Positions 13,980 to 22,576 are shown, counted from the stretch's first letter. The stretch: DNA of 64,000 nucleotides from CAYULW01 sp964445815 (GCA_964445815.1 CAYULW010000010.1:32896-96895), one strand, 5' to 3'. The notes: generated by a model from the sequence alone, not told the origin. Translations and numbers: made by a program.

Positions 13980-15395
13980 TCACTGCATTTTATCTCGTTT
14001 TTCAATTGAATAATGATCAATGAAATATTTAATTAAAATACACAATACAGTCAGAGGGAGTAAGAAAATTAGCCGACCTTGATATCTGGGAATCACATTT
14101 GATAAGGTTGAAGTAATGAGCGCATTACCAATAAGTGAAGCAATGACAAGTGTTATTAATATTCGTTCTTCAAAGCTCATTATTTTCCATTTTTTTATGA
14201 TGAAAAATATCAGGATAAAGAGAGAAAAAATGACAAGTCGAGATTCTAAATATATGGCTTGATCAAAGAGTAAAGTTGTCCTGTTCTGTAAAGAAACTCT
14301 GAATTCATTAAAATCTCGAGAGTAATATTTTTTGATTGTAGGCCCAAAATCCTGAGCACTTAAGGAACCTTGAGTAAAGGTAATTAGCTGTTTTGCCGTT
14401 CCCTCAATAACCATCTTTGTATAATCTAGAAGCAATTCCCCATCTGAAAGTATGTCTTTTATCAAAAGACCATATTCACGATTTTTTCGTAGCCAACATT
14501 GCTTCCAACCTATTTCAATACAATCACCATCATAAATGGGACTAGTTCTATCATACAAATAATTACCGGCAGCAGGCCACTTCTCGAATTGGTCTATATA
14601 ATTGCATAAGCCTTTATACTCTGTATCAAACCCCTCTGTGTTACAATTTTTCTTTAAATATTTATTTACCAAACCACTTTCTATCAACCTTGTGGCCAAA
14701 ATAATATTGTTTGTTCTGGAAATTTTAAACCCAACCCCGTAGTAGTGATTCACTGATGAAATAAGAACTAAACTCACAAGAGTCAGACCGAAAATAGCAA
14801 AGAGTCTTTTCCACCTTTTTTGTAATTCGCTCTTGTCTCCAAAATACAAGAATGCTACAGAAACCAATAAAACAAAGAAAACCAATGGAATGTGAGATAG
14901 ATGGGTTATAATGGAGATCACAAATAGTATTGAAACAATGACAAAATGTTTCTTGTGTGTAGAGTTTATTGTCAATAAAATGAATACGGAAAGCACCGTC
15001 ATAAAACTGAAAATATCGGCCAAGATCATACTACAGTAATATGATAAGCCTGTAAAAACCGCCATGACTATCGCTATTAAGAGATGTACTATACTCCTGT
15101 ACTTCTTAACTTTTATTACAAGCTTAATGACCAGATAAAGGAAGTAATTACAAAGCAAAGATTGGCAAATAATGACCGGCCAAACACTCCAAGAAAAGCT
15201 TGTCAACTTAACAAATAGTCCATAGATAATTGGTCGATCCACAGGAACATATCCAGTATGACCGGAAGTTAGATAAGTGCCTGAATCCGGAAATAATAAT
15301 GGGTAGCGGTATGAGACAGCAGGGAGGATAAAAAGAATGACACTTGCTATTAAAACAGGAATATCTATAAGGAATCTATTTCTAGTGAAAATCAT
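13980..15395 (-). CDS. Polytopic membrane protein, GT-C glycosyltransferase-like
   Basis: A 471-residue protein with about 10-12 predicted membrane helices. The first extracytoplasmic loop carries LLFPDSGTYLTSGHTG and VDRPIIYGLFV, which resembles the Asp-containing first loop of GT-C enzymes such as ArnT or dolichyl-phosphate-mannose mannosyltransferases. A long loop between helices (about 230-350) holds Cys pairs (KKNCNTEG, KGLCNYI, DGDCIEIGWKQCW). The C-terminus is basic. No other glycan gene is adjacent, so substrate and product are unknown. The GT-C reading is an inference from topology and the first-loop motif. It stands alone on the minus strand. Confidence 0.6.
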   Translation of the reverse strand: MIFTRNRFLIDIPVLIASVILFILPAVSYRYPLLFPDSGTYLTSGHTGYVPVDRPIIYGLFVKLTSFSWSVWPVIICQSLLCNYFLYLVIKLVIKVKKYRSIVHLLIAIVMAVFTGLSYYCSMILADIFSFMTVLSVFILLTINSTHKKHFVIVSILFVISIITHLSHIPLVFFVLLVSVAFLYFGDKSELQKRWKRLFAIFGLTLVSLVLISSVNHYYGVGFKISRTNNIILATRLIESGLVNKYLKKNCNTEGFDTEYKGLCNYIDQFEKWPAAGNYLYDRTSPIYDGDCIEIGWKQCWLRKNREYGLLIKDILSDGELLLDYTKMVIEGTAKQLITFTQGSLSAQDFGPTIKKYYSRDFNEFRVSLQNRTTLLFDQAIYLESRLVIFSLFILIFFIIKKWKIMSFEERILITLVIASLIGNALITSTLSNVIPRYQGRLIFLLPLTVLCILIKYFIDHYSIEKRDKMQ

Positions 15396-15580
15396 AAGTT
15401 GTTAGACTGTTTTTACCTTGGATCCAAAAAACATCTCAATAGCCAAACCCTCCATACCAATACGAAAATACTTTTAATCTAATTTAGTACAAAACAGTCA
15501 AAATCCAGGAGTTTCAAAAATTCGAATGGGAATCCACTTATTCAATAGTGTATTTGTAATTCCGTCTGGAATATTTCAAT

Positions 15581-15605
15581 AAAAAAAGCCGGATATTACC
15601 CGGCT
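15581..15605 (-). terminator. Terminator of the NAD(P)-binding protein gene
   Basis: On the minus strand AGCCGG pairs with CCGGCT around 7 nt and is followed by seven Ts. It lies about 65 nt beyond the stop at 15671. Confidence 0.85.
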
Positions 15606-15670
15606 CATATTTCAATCAGAATAAGACAGCTCGCAAACTGTAATCATATGCTTCCAAAGCATTCTCAAAT

Positions 15671-16357
15671 CTAATTCTGCTGTATATGAAAGTTAAATTC
15701 AGCGGTACCTAATGTATTCCACAACCTCAACCAGATTGGCAAAAGCATTTCTGTGCCTCTGGCATTGGTAATGTCTCCCAAGTCAATAATTAAGTCTTCT
15801 TGCCAGCCAAATGATTTCAGAATTTCTGTTGTTTGCATCTTAGCTTGCTTATCATTGCCACAAACGAACACATTGTGATCTCCTTTCAACATGGTTGGCG
15901 ATACCATTAGATGAGCATTCATTGTATTTAATGATTTGACCACCTTTAGTTTGGGAAATTGCCTTTGAATTTGCTCTCCCAAGGAATCTGTATTTACCGG
16001 AGATAAAGAGGGTGGCATGCCATTACTAAAGTCCAATGGGTTTGCCACATCAACCAAAACCTTATCATTAAGATGTTCTTCACCTATAGACTCTAAAACA
16101 GGAATCGAAACTTGACCTCCCGTACAATTAAAAATCAAGTCTACATTTTCTACAGCTTCTTTAAAAGTACAAAGCTCTATCTGATCATTATGTTCATACC
16201 AATCCTTAAATGAAGCGTTTCCGTAAGCATCCTTACTCTCACTATTCAAAGTACTTTCAACATTTCGTGTACCCATCATAACCTCATGTCCAAGATCTAC
16301 CAATTTGGCAGCAATTGTTCTACCAACCATGCCTGTTCCTAAAATTGCTAATTTCAT
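15671..16357 (-). CDS. NADPH-dependent F420 reductase-like oxidoreductase
   Basis: A 228-residue protein with an N-terminal Rossmann motif LAILGTGMVGRTIAAKL (GxGxxG) and GTRN after beta-2, typical of NADP-binding members of the F420-dependent NADP reductase family. VDVANPLDFSNGMPPSLS and VKSLNTMNAHLMVSP are also family motifs. Flavobacteria generally lack F420, so the natural partner is uncertain. It is divergent from an HxlR regulator with a 111-bp shared control region containing an 18-bp palindrome, and is therefore probably that regulator's target. Confidence 0.82.
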   Translation of the reverse strand: MKLAILGTGMVGRTIAAKLVDLGHEVMMGTRNVESTLNSESKDAYGNASFKDWYEHNDQIELCTFKEAVENVDLIFNCTGGQVSIPVLESIGEEHLNDKVLVDVANPLDFSNGMPPSLSPVNTDSLGEQIQRQFPKLKVVKSLNTMNAHLMVSPTMLKGDHNVFVCGNDKQAKMQTTEILKSFGWQEDLIIDLGDITNARGTEMLLPIWLRLWNTLGTAEFNFHIQQN

Positions 16358-16386
16358 TTTATTACTATATTTTTGTTATACACTTT

Positions 16387-16417
16387 CAAAAGTATAGTTA
16401 AAGTCAATAACGATCAA
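16387..16417 (-). promoter_or_regulatory. Promoter of the F420 reductase-like gene
   Basis: On the minus strand, TTG (16417-16415), 20-nt spacer, TACTTTTG (16394-16387). A full match to the Bacteroidota consensus, 30 nt before the start codon. Confidence 0.75.
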
Positions 16418-16439
16418 CACTCTGTTAAGAATGACAGTC

Positions 16440-16457
16440 ACTATCATTTTTGATAGT
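16440..16457. promoter_or_regulatory. Palindromic operator candidate for the HxlR regulator
   Basis: ACTATCA-TTTT-TGATAGT is a perfect 18-bp inverted repeat midway between the two divergent genes. It overlaps a near-consensus -7 box (CATTTTTG) for the hxlR-like gene and lies just upstream of the -33 box of the reductase promoter, as expected for a shared operator. Confidence 0.65.
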
Positions 16458-16468
16458 AAAGAGCTTAA

Positions 16469-16843
16469 ATGATGATAATAGACGGTAAAAGATATAAGTA
16501 CAGGATGATTAATCAGGATTTCCATTGTGCTTTGGATGTAACCATGCATTTCATTGGAGGCAAATGGAAGGCAGTTGTCATCTGGTACCTGAGAAATGGA
16601 AAGAAAAGGTTTGGTGAGTTAAAAGCACATATTCCGGATATTACGGACAAAATGCTTTCCCTTCAGCTTAAAGCATTGGAAGATGATGAACTGATATCAA
16701 GAAAGGTATATGCGCAAGTTCCCCCAAAAGTGGAATACGAATTAACAGATGAAGGAGAATCTCTGATTCCCTTGGTCGAATCTATTGCTAAATGGGGCAA
16801 AAGGAAGGCCCAAAAGGAAGGCCGCTTGGTTATTGATGAATAA
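16469..16843 (+). CDS. HxlR-family winged-helix transcriptional regulator
   Basis: A 124-residue DNA-binding protein. The family signature is HCALDVTMHFIGGKWKAVVIWYL with the conserved Cys at about residue 20, followed by the winged helix RFGELKAHIPDITDKMLSLQLKALEDDELISRK and the wing VPPKVEYELTDEGESL. HxlR proteins often sense electrophiles or oxidants through that Cys and regulate a divergent oxidoreductase, which is the arrangement here. ATG 16469 gives MMII; ATG 16472 is equally possible. A ClbS-like gene follows after 8 nt, probably in the same operon. Confidence 0.9.
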   Translation: MMIIDGKRYKYRMINQDFHCALDVTMHFIGGKWKAVVIWYLRNGKKRFGELKAHIPDITDKMLSLQLKALEDDELISRKVYAQVPPKVEYELTDEGESLIPLVESIAKWGKRKAQKEGRLVIDE

Positions 16844-16851
16844 TGTAAATC

Positions 16852-17349
16852 ATGCCTAAACCACAATCGAAAACAGAGCTATTGGATTTGAGTCAGAAGA
16901 ACTATGAGACACTCATGGCTTTGGTCAATTCTTATTCTGAAGAAGAAGTACATAAAGAATTTCCTCAAGGGACAATGAATCGCAATATTAGAGATGTCTT
17001 AGCACACCTGCACCATTGGCATTTAATGTTTTTAGATTGGTATGCTGTTGGTATGAAAGGAGAAAAACCGGATATGCCGGCAAAGGGCTATACATGGAAA
17101 ACCTTACCGGAATTGAATAAACGCATTTGGCAAGATTACCAAAGCACTAAATTAGAGCGTGTCAAAACCCTTATAGAGCAATCTCATCAAGCTGTTTACG
17201 CTTTAATCAACAAGCACAGTAATAAGGAGCTTTTTGAGAAAAAGAGATACCATTGGACTGGATCTACTTCTTTGGGAGCTTATCTTATTTCAAACACATC
17301 CAGCCACTACGATTGGGCCATTAAACGCATTAAAAAGTCCATGGCATAA
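16852..17349 (+). CDS. ClbS/DfsB family four-helix protein (DUF1706)
   Basis: A 165-residue helical protein with RDVLAHLHHWHLMFLDWY and KGYTWKTLPELNKRIWQDYQ, the conserved His/Trp-rich signature of the ClbS/DfsB (DinB-like) family. The characterised member ClbS protects colibactin producers by modifying or hydrolysing the toxin; most members have no known role. Eight nt behind the HxlR gene, so probably cotranscribed and redox- or stress-regulated. No colibactin-like genes are present, so self-resistance is not implied. Confidence 0.82.
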   Translation: MPKPQSKTELLDLSQKNYETLMALVNSYSEEEVHKEFPQGTMNRNIRDVLAHLHHWHLMFLDWYAVGMKGEKPDMPAKGYTWKTLPELNKRIWQDYQSTKLERVKTLIEQSHQAVYALINKHSNKELFEKKRYHWTGSTSLGAYLISNTSSHYDWAIKRIKKSMA

Positions 17350-17447
17350 AATGCCTGCTCACAATCCTAAATAGTATAACAGCTGTTAATAGGCAATAAT
17401 GAGCTTTGATTTGTGTAGCTTTATTAGAGAAAATAGAGCACAAACGG

Positions 17448-18377
17448 ATGATCAATATTACGGTAATCGGATTTGGCTATGTAGGATCCTCTCTTTCTCT
17501 CTTGCTATTAAATAGCAAACATTCTGTGCGTTTAAACATTATGGAACCTGAACCTGAATGTAAAGGTGCGTTACTCGATCTGATGCATGGTATTTCCTTA
17601 TGCCCGAATAAAGAATTGTACCATAACAAGGAGGAGTTGTTTCTAAATGCCGACTTTATCTATTATGCGGCAGGTACTCCCAATGCTCCAGATGCTTCCC
17701 GATTATCGACTGCCCAAGAGAACATTCAGCTGTCAAAAAGAATTTTTAAACACAGACACTTTGCCAACACACCCTACATTATCGTCATCACCAATCCTGT
17801 TGATGTTATTTCACAAGCCGTTTATCGTTACAGCCAATTGCCTCCTGATCGTATCATTGGCACAGGTACTTTTCTTGACAGTATGCGCTTGGCTTATTAC
17901 CTCTCGACCTCATCGGGGCATCAACCTTCTGATTTTGAAACAATGGTTTTAGGCGAGCATGGTGCTTCGCAGACACCTATCTATTCCATGTGTAAGATCA
18001 AAGGACAAGCTCTGCTTGATCATTCTACTTTTTCCGACGCAGATTTGGAAACCGCTTACCAAAAAACAAGAGATGCCGCTCAAGAAATCAGACAAACTCA
18101 AGGAGGAACAACCTACGGCGTTTCCATGTGCGCGTGTATTCTACTAGACTATCTACTAGATACTAAGGAACATCAACTCTGTCTTTCTGTCTTAACCAAT
18201 TCTCACTACCAATCACTTCTAGAGCTAGATGATGCTCTTTTTGTTGGCCTACCGGTCAAGATCAAACAGGGAGCTGTAGAAATACGAAACGATATTCATC
18301 TATCATCAAAAGAACTGGAGCAATTCCGGCAGTCTGCACATCTTCTTGCAAGCATCAATAAAGGTGACACATATTAA
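17448..18377 (+). CDS. Lactate/malate dehydrogenase family protein of unclear substrate
   Basis: A 309-residue NAD-dependent 2-hydroxyacid dehydrogenase. It has ITVIGFGYVGSSLS (nucleotide loop), the VITNPVDV segment, GTGTFLDSMRL (Asp/Arg of the active site) and GEHGASQTP with the catalytic His. The substrate-choosing position, Gln in lactate and Arg in malate dehydrogenases, falls on a small residue in AAGTPNAPDASRL, so neither substrate is indicated; SRL keeps the catalytic Arg. ATG 17448 is chosen over an in-frame TTG at 17406 because it places the glycine-rich loop at the usual N-terminus. It stands alone. Confidence 0.8.
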   Translation: MINITVIGFGYVGSSLSLLLLNSKHSVRLNIMEPEPECKGALLDLMHGISLCPNKELYHNKEELFLNADFIYYAAGTPNAPDASRLSTAQENIQLSKRIFKHRHFANTPYIIVITNPVDVISQAVYRYSQLPPDRIIGTGTFLDSMRLAYYLSTSSGHQPSDFETMVLGEHGASQTPIYSMCKIKGQALLDHSTFSDADLETAYQKTRDAAQEIRQTQGGTTYGVSMCACILLDYLLDTKEHQLCLSVLTNSHYQSLLELDDALFVGLPVKIKQGAVEIRNDIHLSSKELEQFRQSAHLLASINKGDTY

Positions 18378-18431
18378 GGTAGAGCAATAGCAGCTAAACA
18401 TCTTTTGGTCTTGTTTAAAAATTAAGACAAT

Positions 18432-19370
18432 ATGAGTATGTTAGAGGATAAAGAAAACAATACCGTGGAGAATAAAAGATACTACGAAACACGAATCATC
18501 AATGCAATTAACTTTATCAATGAAAATCTTAGTGAACCCCTGAGCATTGAGCAACTTGCTAAACAAAGCCACTTTTCTAATTTTCATTTTCAACGCATAT
18601 ACAAAGCATTAATTGGTGAAAGTCCTTACGAAACTATTCTTCGCTTGAGGCTTGAAAAATCAATCACTTTGTTGAAATATGAGCAAGACTTAAAACTTAA
18701 TGAAATTGCCTTTCAAGTCGGGTTTCTGAGCTATGAAAACTTCTCACGACAGTTTAAGCAACGTTTTAAATGCACTCCCAAACAATTCAAAACAGACCAA
18801 GATTTACAGAATAGCAGGATTTATCAAGAAATAAATCCAAATGACTTTTATACTCGCATTTTAGAAAGCCGGAAAAAGGAATTACAAAAGTTTGACGTGA
18901 AAATTGAACATTTACCCAATATAAAAATCGCGCTTGTTAAAGCCATTTTTGGAATGGACGGGAGTGGACTTATTGAAAAGTATCAGCATTTGATGCAATG
19001 GGCAGAAAAAAACAACATCCCCTATCAAGGGGAAAGAAAAAGATTTGGCATGTCAATAGATAATATAGAAGTAACTCCAAGTGGTCAGTTCCGTTATGAT
19101 TTTGCCTTAAGCTTAGACCAACTAGATCGCAAGGGAGAGGATATTATAGAAATCGGGGCAATTCCTGAGGGGCAATATGCTACCATTCATTGCCAAGGAA
19201 AACTCGAAAACGTGGCACAGGCTTGGGATTTTTTATACAAAAAATGGCTACCTGAAAGTGATTACAAACCCAAGCATTACCCTGCACTTGAAGAGTTTGT
19301 TCAGGGGCCGGAAGAAATAGGCTGGAAAAACTTTAATCTTAAATGTAGAATTCCAATAGAAAAAATATGA
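18432..19370 (+). CDS. AraC-family regulator with GyrI-like effector domain
   Basis: A 312-residue regulator. The AraC double helix-turn-helix is N-terminal (about 20-120: INENLSEPLSIEQLAKQSHF, IAFQVGFLSYENFSRQFK, CTPKQFK). A GyrI-like small-molecule domain occupies about 150-312 (VKIEHLPNIKIALVK, YDFALSLD, IPEGQYATIHCQG, PALEEF). This Rob/SoxS-like architecture with GyrI domain senses hydrophobic or drug-like ligands in several bacteria. The next gene starts inside its last codons (ATGA overlap), so the VOC-fusion gene is cotranscribed and coupled. Confidence 0.9.
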   Translation: MSMLEDKENNTVENKRYYETRIINAINFINENLSEPLSIEQLAKQSHFSNFHFQRIYKALIGESPYETILRLRLEKSITLLKYEQDLKLNEIAFQVGFLSYENFSRQFKQRFKCTPKQFKTDQDLQNSRIYQEINPNDFYTRILESRKKELQKFDVKIEHLPNIKIALVKAIFGMDGSGLIEKYQHLMQWAEKNNIPYQGERKRFGMSIDNIEVTPSGQFRYDFALSLDQLDRKGEDIIEIGAIPEGQYATIHCQGKLENVAQAWDFLYKKWLPESDYKPKHYPALEEFVQGPEEIGWKNFNLKCRIPIEKI

Positions 19371-20230
19371 AACGTAACCTCATTGTTTTAACAAGCCTTA
19401 TTGGCTTTAATCTTAATGCGCAGATCGCCAAAATTCCCCAATGGTTCTTAGACGATATTAAACGCACTCAGGGAACATGGGTAGCAGATAACTCTGCTTT
19501 TGTTTCAGAACAAGAGCCATACGTAGCATACATTAACGAATGGTTTCTTGGACTTGATAGCACATCACTCAGTGGGCAATTACATGGTCAAACGGCTTCA
19601 GGGGAAAAAGTACTATTCTGGGAATTTAAGCAGTATTGGGACAATGAAACCCAAAAAGCTATAGTACAACAGTTTGGTAGAAATAATGTTATCGGGAAAG
19701 GGAGTATGTCTCCATCTGAAGACAAAAAAATGGAAGCCATTCAAACATTCTCACTCATTGATGGGCGGCATTGGATTGAGAAACATGAAACCTATTTTCG
19801 TGGTGACACTTTAATCACCATCTCGTTTGGGCAACAAATGGATAAAACTTGGAAAAAGAAAAGAACCTATTCGTGGATAAAACAAGAAAATGAAGGTTTA
19901 GGACCTTTTTCAATGTCTTTAGCCGTAAATGACTTGAAAAAGTCTAAATCATTCTACGAGCACTTGGGCTTTAAGGTAACAGATGGAAAGATAGAGCAAA
20001 ATTGGCTCATTCTCGAAAACAATACCATTAAAATTGGTTTGTTCAAAGGAATATTTCCTAAAAACACAATAACCTTTAATCCGAATAATGCAAGACATTT
20101 TTATCAGCTACTAAAAAGCAAGGGAGTAACTATCCTTTATGAACAGGGCATGGACAAAAAACAGGGGGCTTGTTCCTTTTCATTTCTTGATCCTGATGGT
20201 AATCCTATTCTAATTGATCAACACCAATAA
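19367..20230 (+). CDS. Exported protein with lipocalin-like N-domain and C-terminal VOC domain
   Basis: A 287-residue protein. A probable signal peptide (MKRNLIVLTSLIGFNLNAQ) is followed by a beta-rich domain (about 22-170, with QGTWVADNSAFVSEQ, FWEFKQYWD and DGRHWIEKHETYFRGDT). The C-terminal vicinal-oxygen-chelate/glyoxalase domain (about 175-287) shows MSLAVNDLKKSKSFYEHLGF and FLDPDGNPILID. The two domains are usually separate proteins. ATGA overlap with the AraC regulator makes it the regulator's likely target. Metal-ligand positions look incomplete, so binding rather than catalysis is possible. Function unknown. Confidence 0.7.
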   Translation: MKRNLIVLTSLIGFNLNAQIAKIPQWFLDDIKRTQGTWVADNSAFVSEQEPYVAYINEWFLGLDSTSLSGQLHGQTASGEKVLFWEFKQYWDNETQKAIVQQFGRNNVIGKGSMSPSEDKKMEAIQTFSLIDGRHWIEKHETYFRGDTLITISFGQQMDKTWKKKRTYSWIKQENEGLGPFSMSLAVNDLKKSKSFYEHLGFKVTDGKIEQNWLILENNTIKIGLFKGIFPKNTITFNPNNARHFYQLLKSKGVTILYEQGMDKKQGACSFSFLDPDGNPILIDQHQ

Positions 20231-20232
20231 GT

Positions 20233-20607
20233 ATGACAGATTTACAAACAATAAGACAGAAGTTAATCGACATTCTTAATGAATACGAATCTTCTCTAAA
20301 AGTAAGTATAGATAGTGCTGACAAGTATGAAGTTATAGGCACTGTAAAAACCATGCAGGGCAAAAAAGAAGTGGAAGGCATTTACTTTGCCAGTGTTGTG
20401 CCCAAACCTAAGGATATTCGGTTCTATTTTTTCCCAACATACACGCATAGGGAACAATTGGGTGAATTACCGGATGACCTTAAAAAGGCACTAAAAGGAA
20501 AATCCTGCTTTCACATCAAAAAAATGGATAATGCATTTGAAAACAATTTGAAAGCATTGGTTAAAAAAGCGGTGCAGCTTTATAAAGCAGAAGGATTGTT
20601 GGTATAA
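20233..20607 (+). CDS. Small DUF1801-like protein
   Basis: A 124-residue cytoplasmic protein starting 2 nt after the preceding stop. RFYFFPTYTHREQLGELPD followed by LKGKSCFHIKKMDNAFENNLKALVKKAV resembles the C-terminal pattern of DUF1801/YdhG-like proteins (CxxxKK then a final helix). Role unknown; the close spacing places it in the AraC-VOC operon. Confidence 0.55.
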   Translation: MTDLQTIRQKLIDILNEYESSLKVSIDSADKYEVIGTVKTMQGKKEVEGIYFASVVPKPKDIRFYFFPTYTHREQLGELPDDLKKALKGKSCFHIKKMDNAFENNLKALVKKAVQLYKAEGLLV

Positions 20608-20610
20608 GCA

Positions 20611-21054
20611 ATGACAGAGAACATTCTAATACGAAAAGCGAAGCAAACGGACTTTGAAGCCATTTATAAATTTGTGAATGCGCTAGAAGAAAGCATTTTC
20701 CCGCTAGAAAATCAAAAGAAAGCCTTTGAACGAAATTTAGCAGATGGAGATTTTATATACTTAATTGCAGAACTAAATAATAAGCCGATTGGATTTATCA
20801 GTTGTTATGCTCAAGAAGTATTGCACCATGGTGCACAAAGAATTGCAGAAATTCAGGAGATGTATGTTTCCCCAGAAAACAGAAAATCAGGAGTTGGCAA
20901 AAAGCTGCTCGATGAGCTAAAAAAAATAGCAAAACAAAATGGAATTGTTCAATTGGAAGTTACTTCTAACAAAAAACGAACTGAAACTCATCAGTTTTAT
21001 CTAAGAGAATGTTTTCTTAATTCTCATGAAAAATTTACATTCGAATTAAAATAA
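20611..21054 (+). CDS. GNAT family N-acetyltransferase
   Basis: A 147-residue acetyltransferase, probably acetyl-CoA dependent, with IRKAKQTDFEAIYKFV at the start, EIQEMYVSPENRKSGVGKKLLDEL (motif A: R/K-x-x-G-x-G-K) at about 88-110, and LEVTSNKKRTETHQFYLREC near the end. Substrate unknown. It starts 3 nt after the DUF1801-like gene, so it is in the same transcription unit. Confidence 0.88.
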   Translation: MTENILIRKAKQTDFEAIYKFVNALEESIFPLENQKKAFERNLADGDFIYLIAELNNKPIGFISCYAQEVLHHGAQRIAEIQEMYVSPENRKSGVGKKLLDELKKIAKQNGIVQLEVTSNKKRTETHQFYLRECFLNSHEKFTFELK

Positions 21055-21091
21055 GCAAGATAAAAGTCTCAACATTGGGAACAGACAAATC

Positions 21092-21502
21092 ATGAATAAG
21101 GAGCAACTTATCCGATATGCCGCCGATGAATTCATTAGTAAGGGTAATGTAGACCTTATCCCTATTATTTTCTCTACGGACTATATTGCTCATGCAGGTG
21201 AAAAATCTTATCAAGGTCACAACTTCTTAAAACGCTGGACTAAACAAATACATACAGCGATTGAAAATCTTCAGATAAAAAATATTTTGATTTTATCACA
21301 AACTGAAGATACAATCACTTGGCAACGCACGTTAACCGGCAAACATCAAAATGCTTTAAGGGGAATTCCTCCTTCAGGAAAGATCATTAGCTGGAGTGAG
21401 ATGGTACTTAGTCGGTTTAGCAAGCATAAAATTGTTGAAGAATGGGTAGTTTCCGAACTAGCGGCTGAGTTGATGCTTAAGCAGGTTAAAAGAAAAACAT
21501 AA
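21092..21502 (+). CDS. SnoaL-like / ester-cyclase-fold protein
   Basis: A 136-residue protein with the SnoaL fold pattern: a helical start (RYAADEFISKGNVDLIPIIF), DYIAHAG, GHNFLKRWTKQIHTAI, TWQRTLTGKH and SEMVLSRFSKHKIVEEW. Family members range from polyketide cyclases to non-enzymatic binders, so no reaction is assigned. It follows the GNAT gene by 37 nt and probably ends the operon that begins at 18432. Two overlapping palindromes follow. Confidence 0.75.
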   Translation: MNKEQLIRYAADEFISKGNVDLIPIIFSTDYIAHAGEKSYQGHNFLKRWTKQIHTAIENLQIKNILILSQTEDTITWQRTLTGKHQNALRGIPPSGKIISWSEMVLSRFSKHKIVEEWVVSELAAELMLKQVKRKT

Positions 21503-21509
21503 GCCTAAT

Positions 21510-21539
21510 GTTTACACATGTGTAAACGCTTAAGCGTTT
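21510..21539. promoter_or_regulatory. Two overlapping perfect palindromes (operator candidate)
   Basis: GTTTACACATGTGTAAAC (21510-21527) and AAACGCTTAAGCGTTT (21524-21539) are each perfect and share AAAC. They lie 105 nt before the SDR gene. There is no immediate T-run, so operator sites are more likely than a terminator, although hairpin formation in RNA is possible. Confidence 0.55.
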
Positions 21540-21643
21540 CACCTGCCAATTCTCTTTTTAGCTACAACAATCTCGGATTTGACTACATGCTTTGGAAGTA
21601 TAGCTCACAACTTTGTGTCATAGAAATCAAAAAATAAAAACTC

Positions 21644-22513
21644 ATGTCAAAAATTTTAATCACGGGAGCAAATGGCGGCTTTGGAGCCCTAACAGTAAAT
21701 ACCTTATTGAAAAAAGGCCATCAAATAGTTGCCACCATGCGAAATAGCAAAACAAGAAACAAAACCAAAGCAGATGAACTCGAAGCTGCAGGAGCAAAAG
21801 TGATAGAACTTGATGTTACTGATGACAATAGTGTAAATGAAGCCGTAGAAAAGGCCATCAGCTTTTTAGGGGGTCTGGATGTAGTCATCAACAACGCCGG
21901 CATTGGTGTACTTGGAATTCAGGAACAATTTAATACAGATGATTTTAAACGCCTTTTCGATGTGAATGTATTTGGAGTACAGCGTGTCAATCGAGCTGTT
22001 CTCCCCCATCTTAGACAACAAGGTTCAGGCTTACTGATTCATATCTCAAGTTTATTGGGACGTATTGCTTATCCATTTTACGGCCCTTATAATGCTTCAA
22101 AATGGGCATTGGAAGCCTTAGCCGAAAACTACCGTGTGGAACTGTCAGGATTTGGTGTTGACTCCTGTATAATAGAACCGGGAGGTTATCCAACAGGATT
22201 TATGAAAGCGTTAATGCGACCTTCTGATGCTTCTCAAAATGCAAGTTATGGAGACATGGATACTGCCCCTGAACAGATGTTTGGTCATTTTGAGCAAGCT
22301 TTGGCCGACAATCCTGCACAGGATCCTCAAAACGTTGCAGATGCAATTGCAAAACTAATCAGTACTCCGGCAGGAGAGCGTCCTATGCGAACTGTTGTTG
22401 ATGCCATGGGCATGGGAACCGTTATTGAACCTTATAATGATCAACTGGCTCAAATTCATGAAGGTTTATACAATGCTTTTGGCATGGGTGAAATGCTCAA
22501 ACTGAAGGTTTAA
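21644..22513 (+). CDS. Short-chain dehydrogenase/reductase
   Basis: A 289-residue classical SDR: TGANGGFG cofactor loop (7-14), NNAG (about 86-89), the Ser of HISSLLGRI and catalytic YGPYNASKWA (YxxxK), with EPGGYPTGF after it. NAD(P)-dependent alcohol or ketone chemistry is expected; the substrate is not readable. It is followed by a strong terminator, then by an AraC gene that may regulate it. The overlapping palindromes upstream are the best candidate operator. Confidence 0.93.
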   Translation: MSKILITGANGGFGALTVNTLLKKGHQIVATMRNSKTRNKTKADELEAAGAKVIELDVTDDNSVNEAVEKAISFLGGLDVVINNAGIGVLGIQEQFNTDDFKRLFDVNVFGVQRVNRAVLPHLRQQGSGLLIHISSLLGRIAYPFYGPYNASKWALEALAENYRVELSGFGVDSCIIEPGGYPTGFMKALMRPSDASQNASYGDMDTAPEQMFGHFEQALADNPAQDPQNVADAIAKLISTPAGERPMRTVVDAMGMGTVIEPYNDQLAQIHEGLYNAFGMGEMLKLKV

Positions 22514-22534
22514 TTATAATCCTATTGAGCCAGA

Positions 22535-22576
22535 AGAAAAGAAAGACCAAATGAAATCGGTCTTTCTTTTCTTTTT
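22535..22576 (+). terminator. Terminator after the SDR gene
   Basis: AGAAAAGAAAGACC (22535-22548) pairs perfectly with GGTCTTTCTTTTCT (22559-22572) around a 10-nt loop, followed by Ts. Confidence 0.85.
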
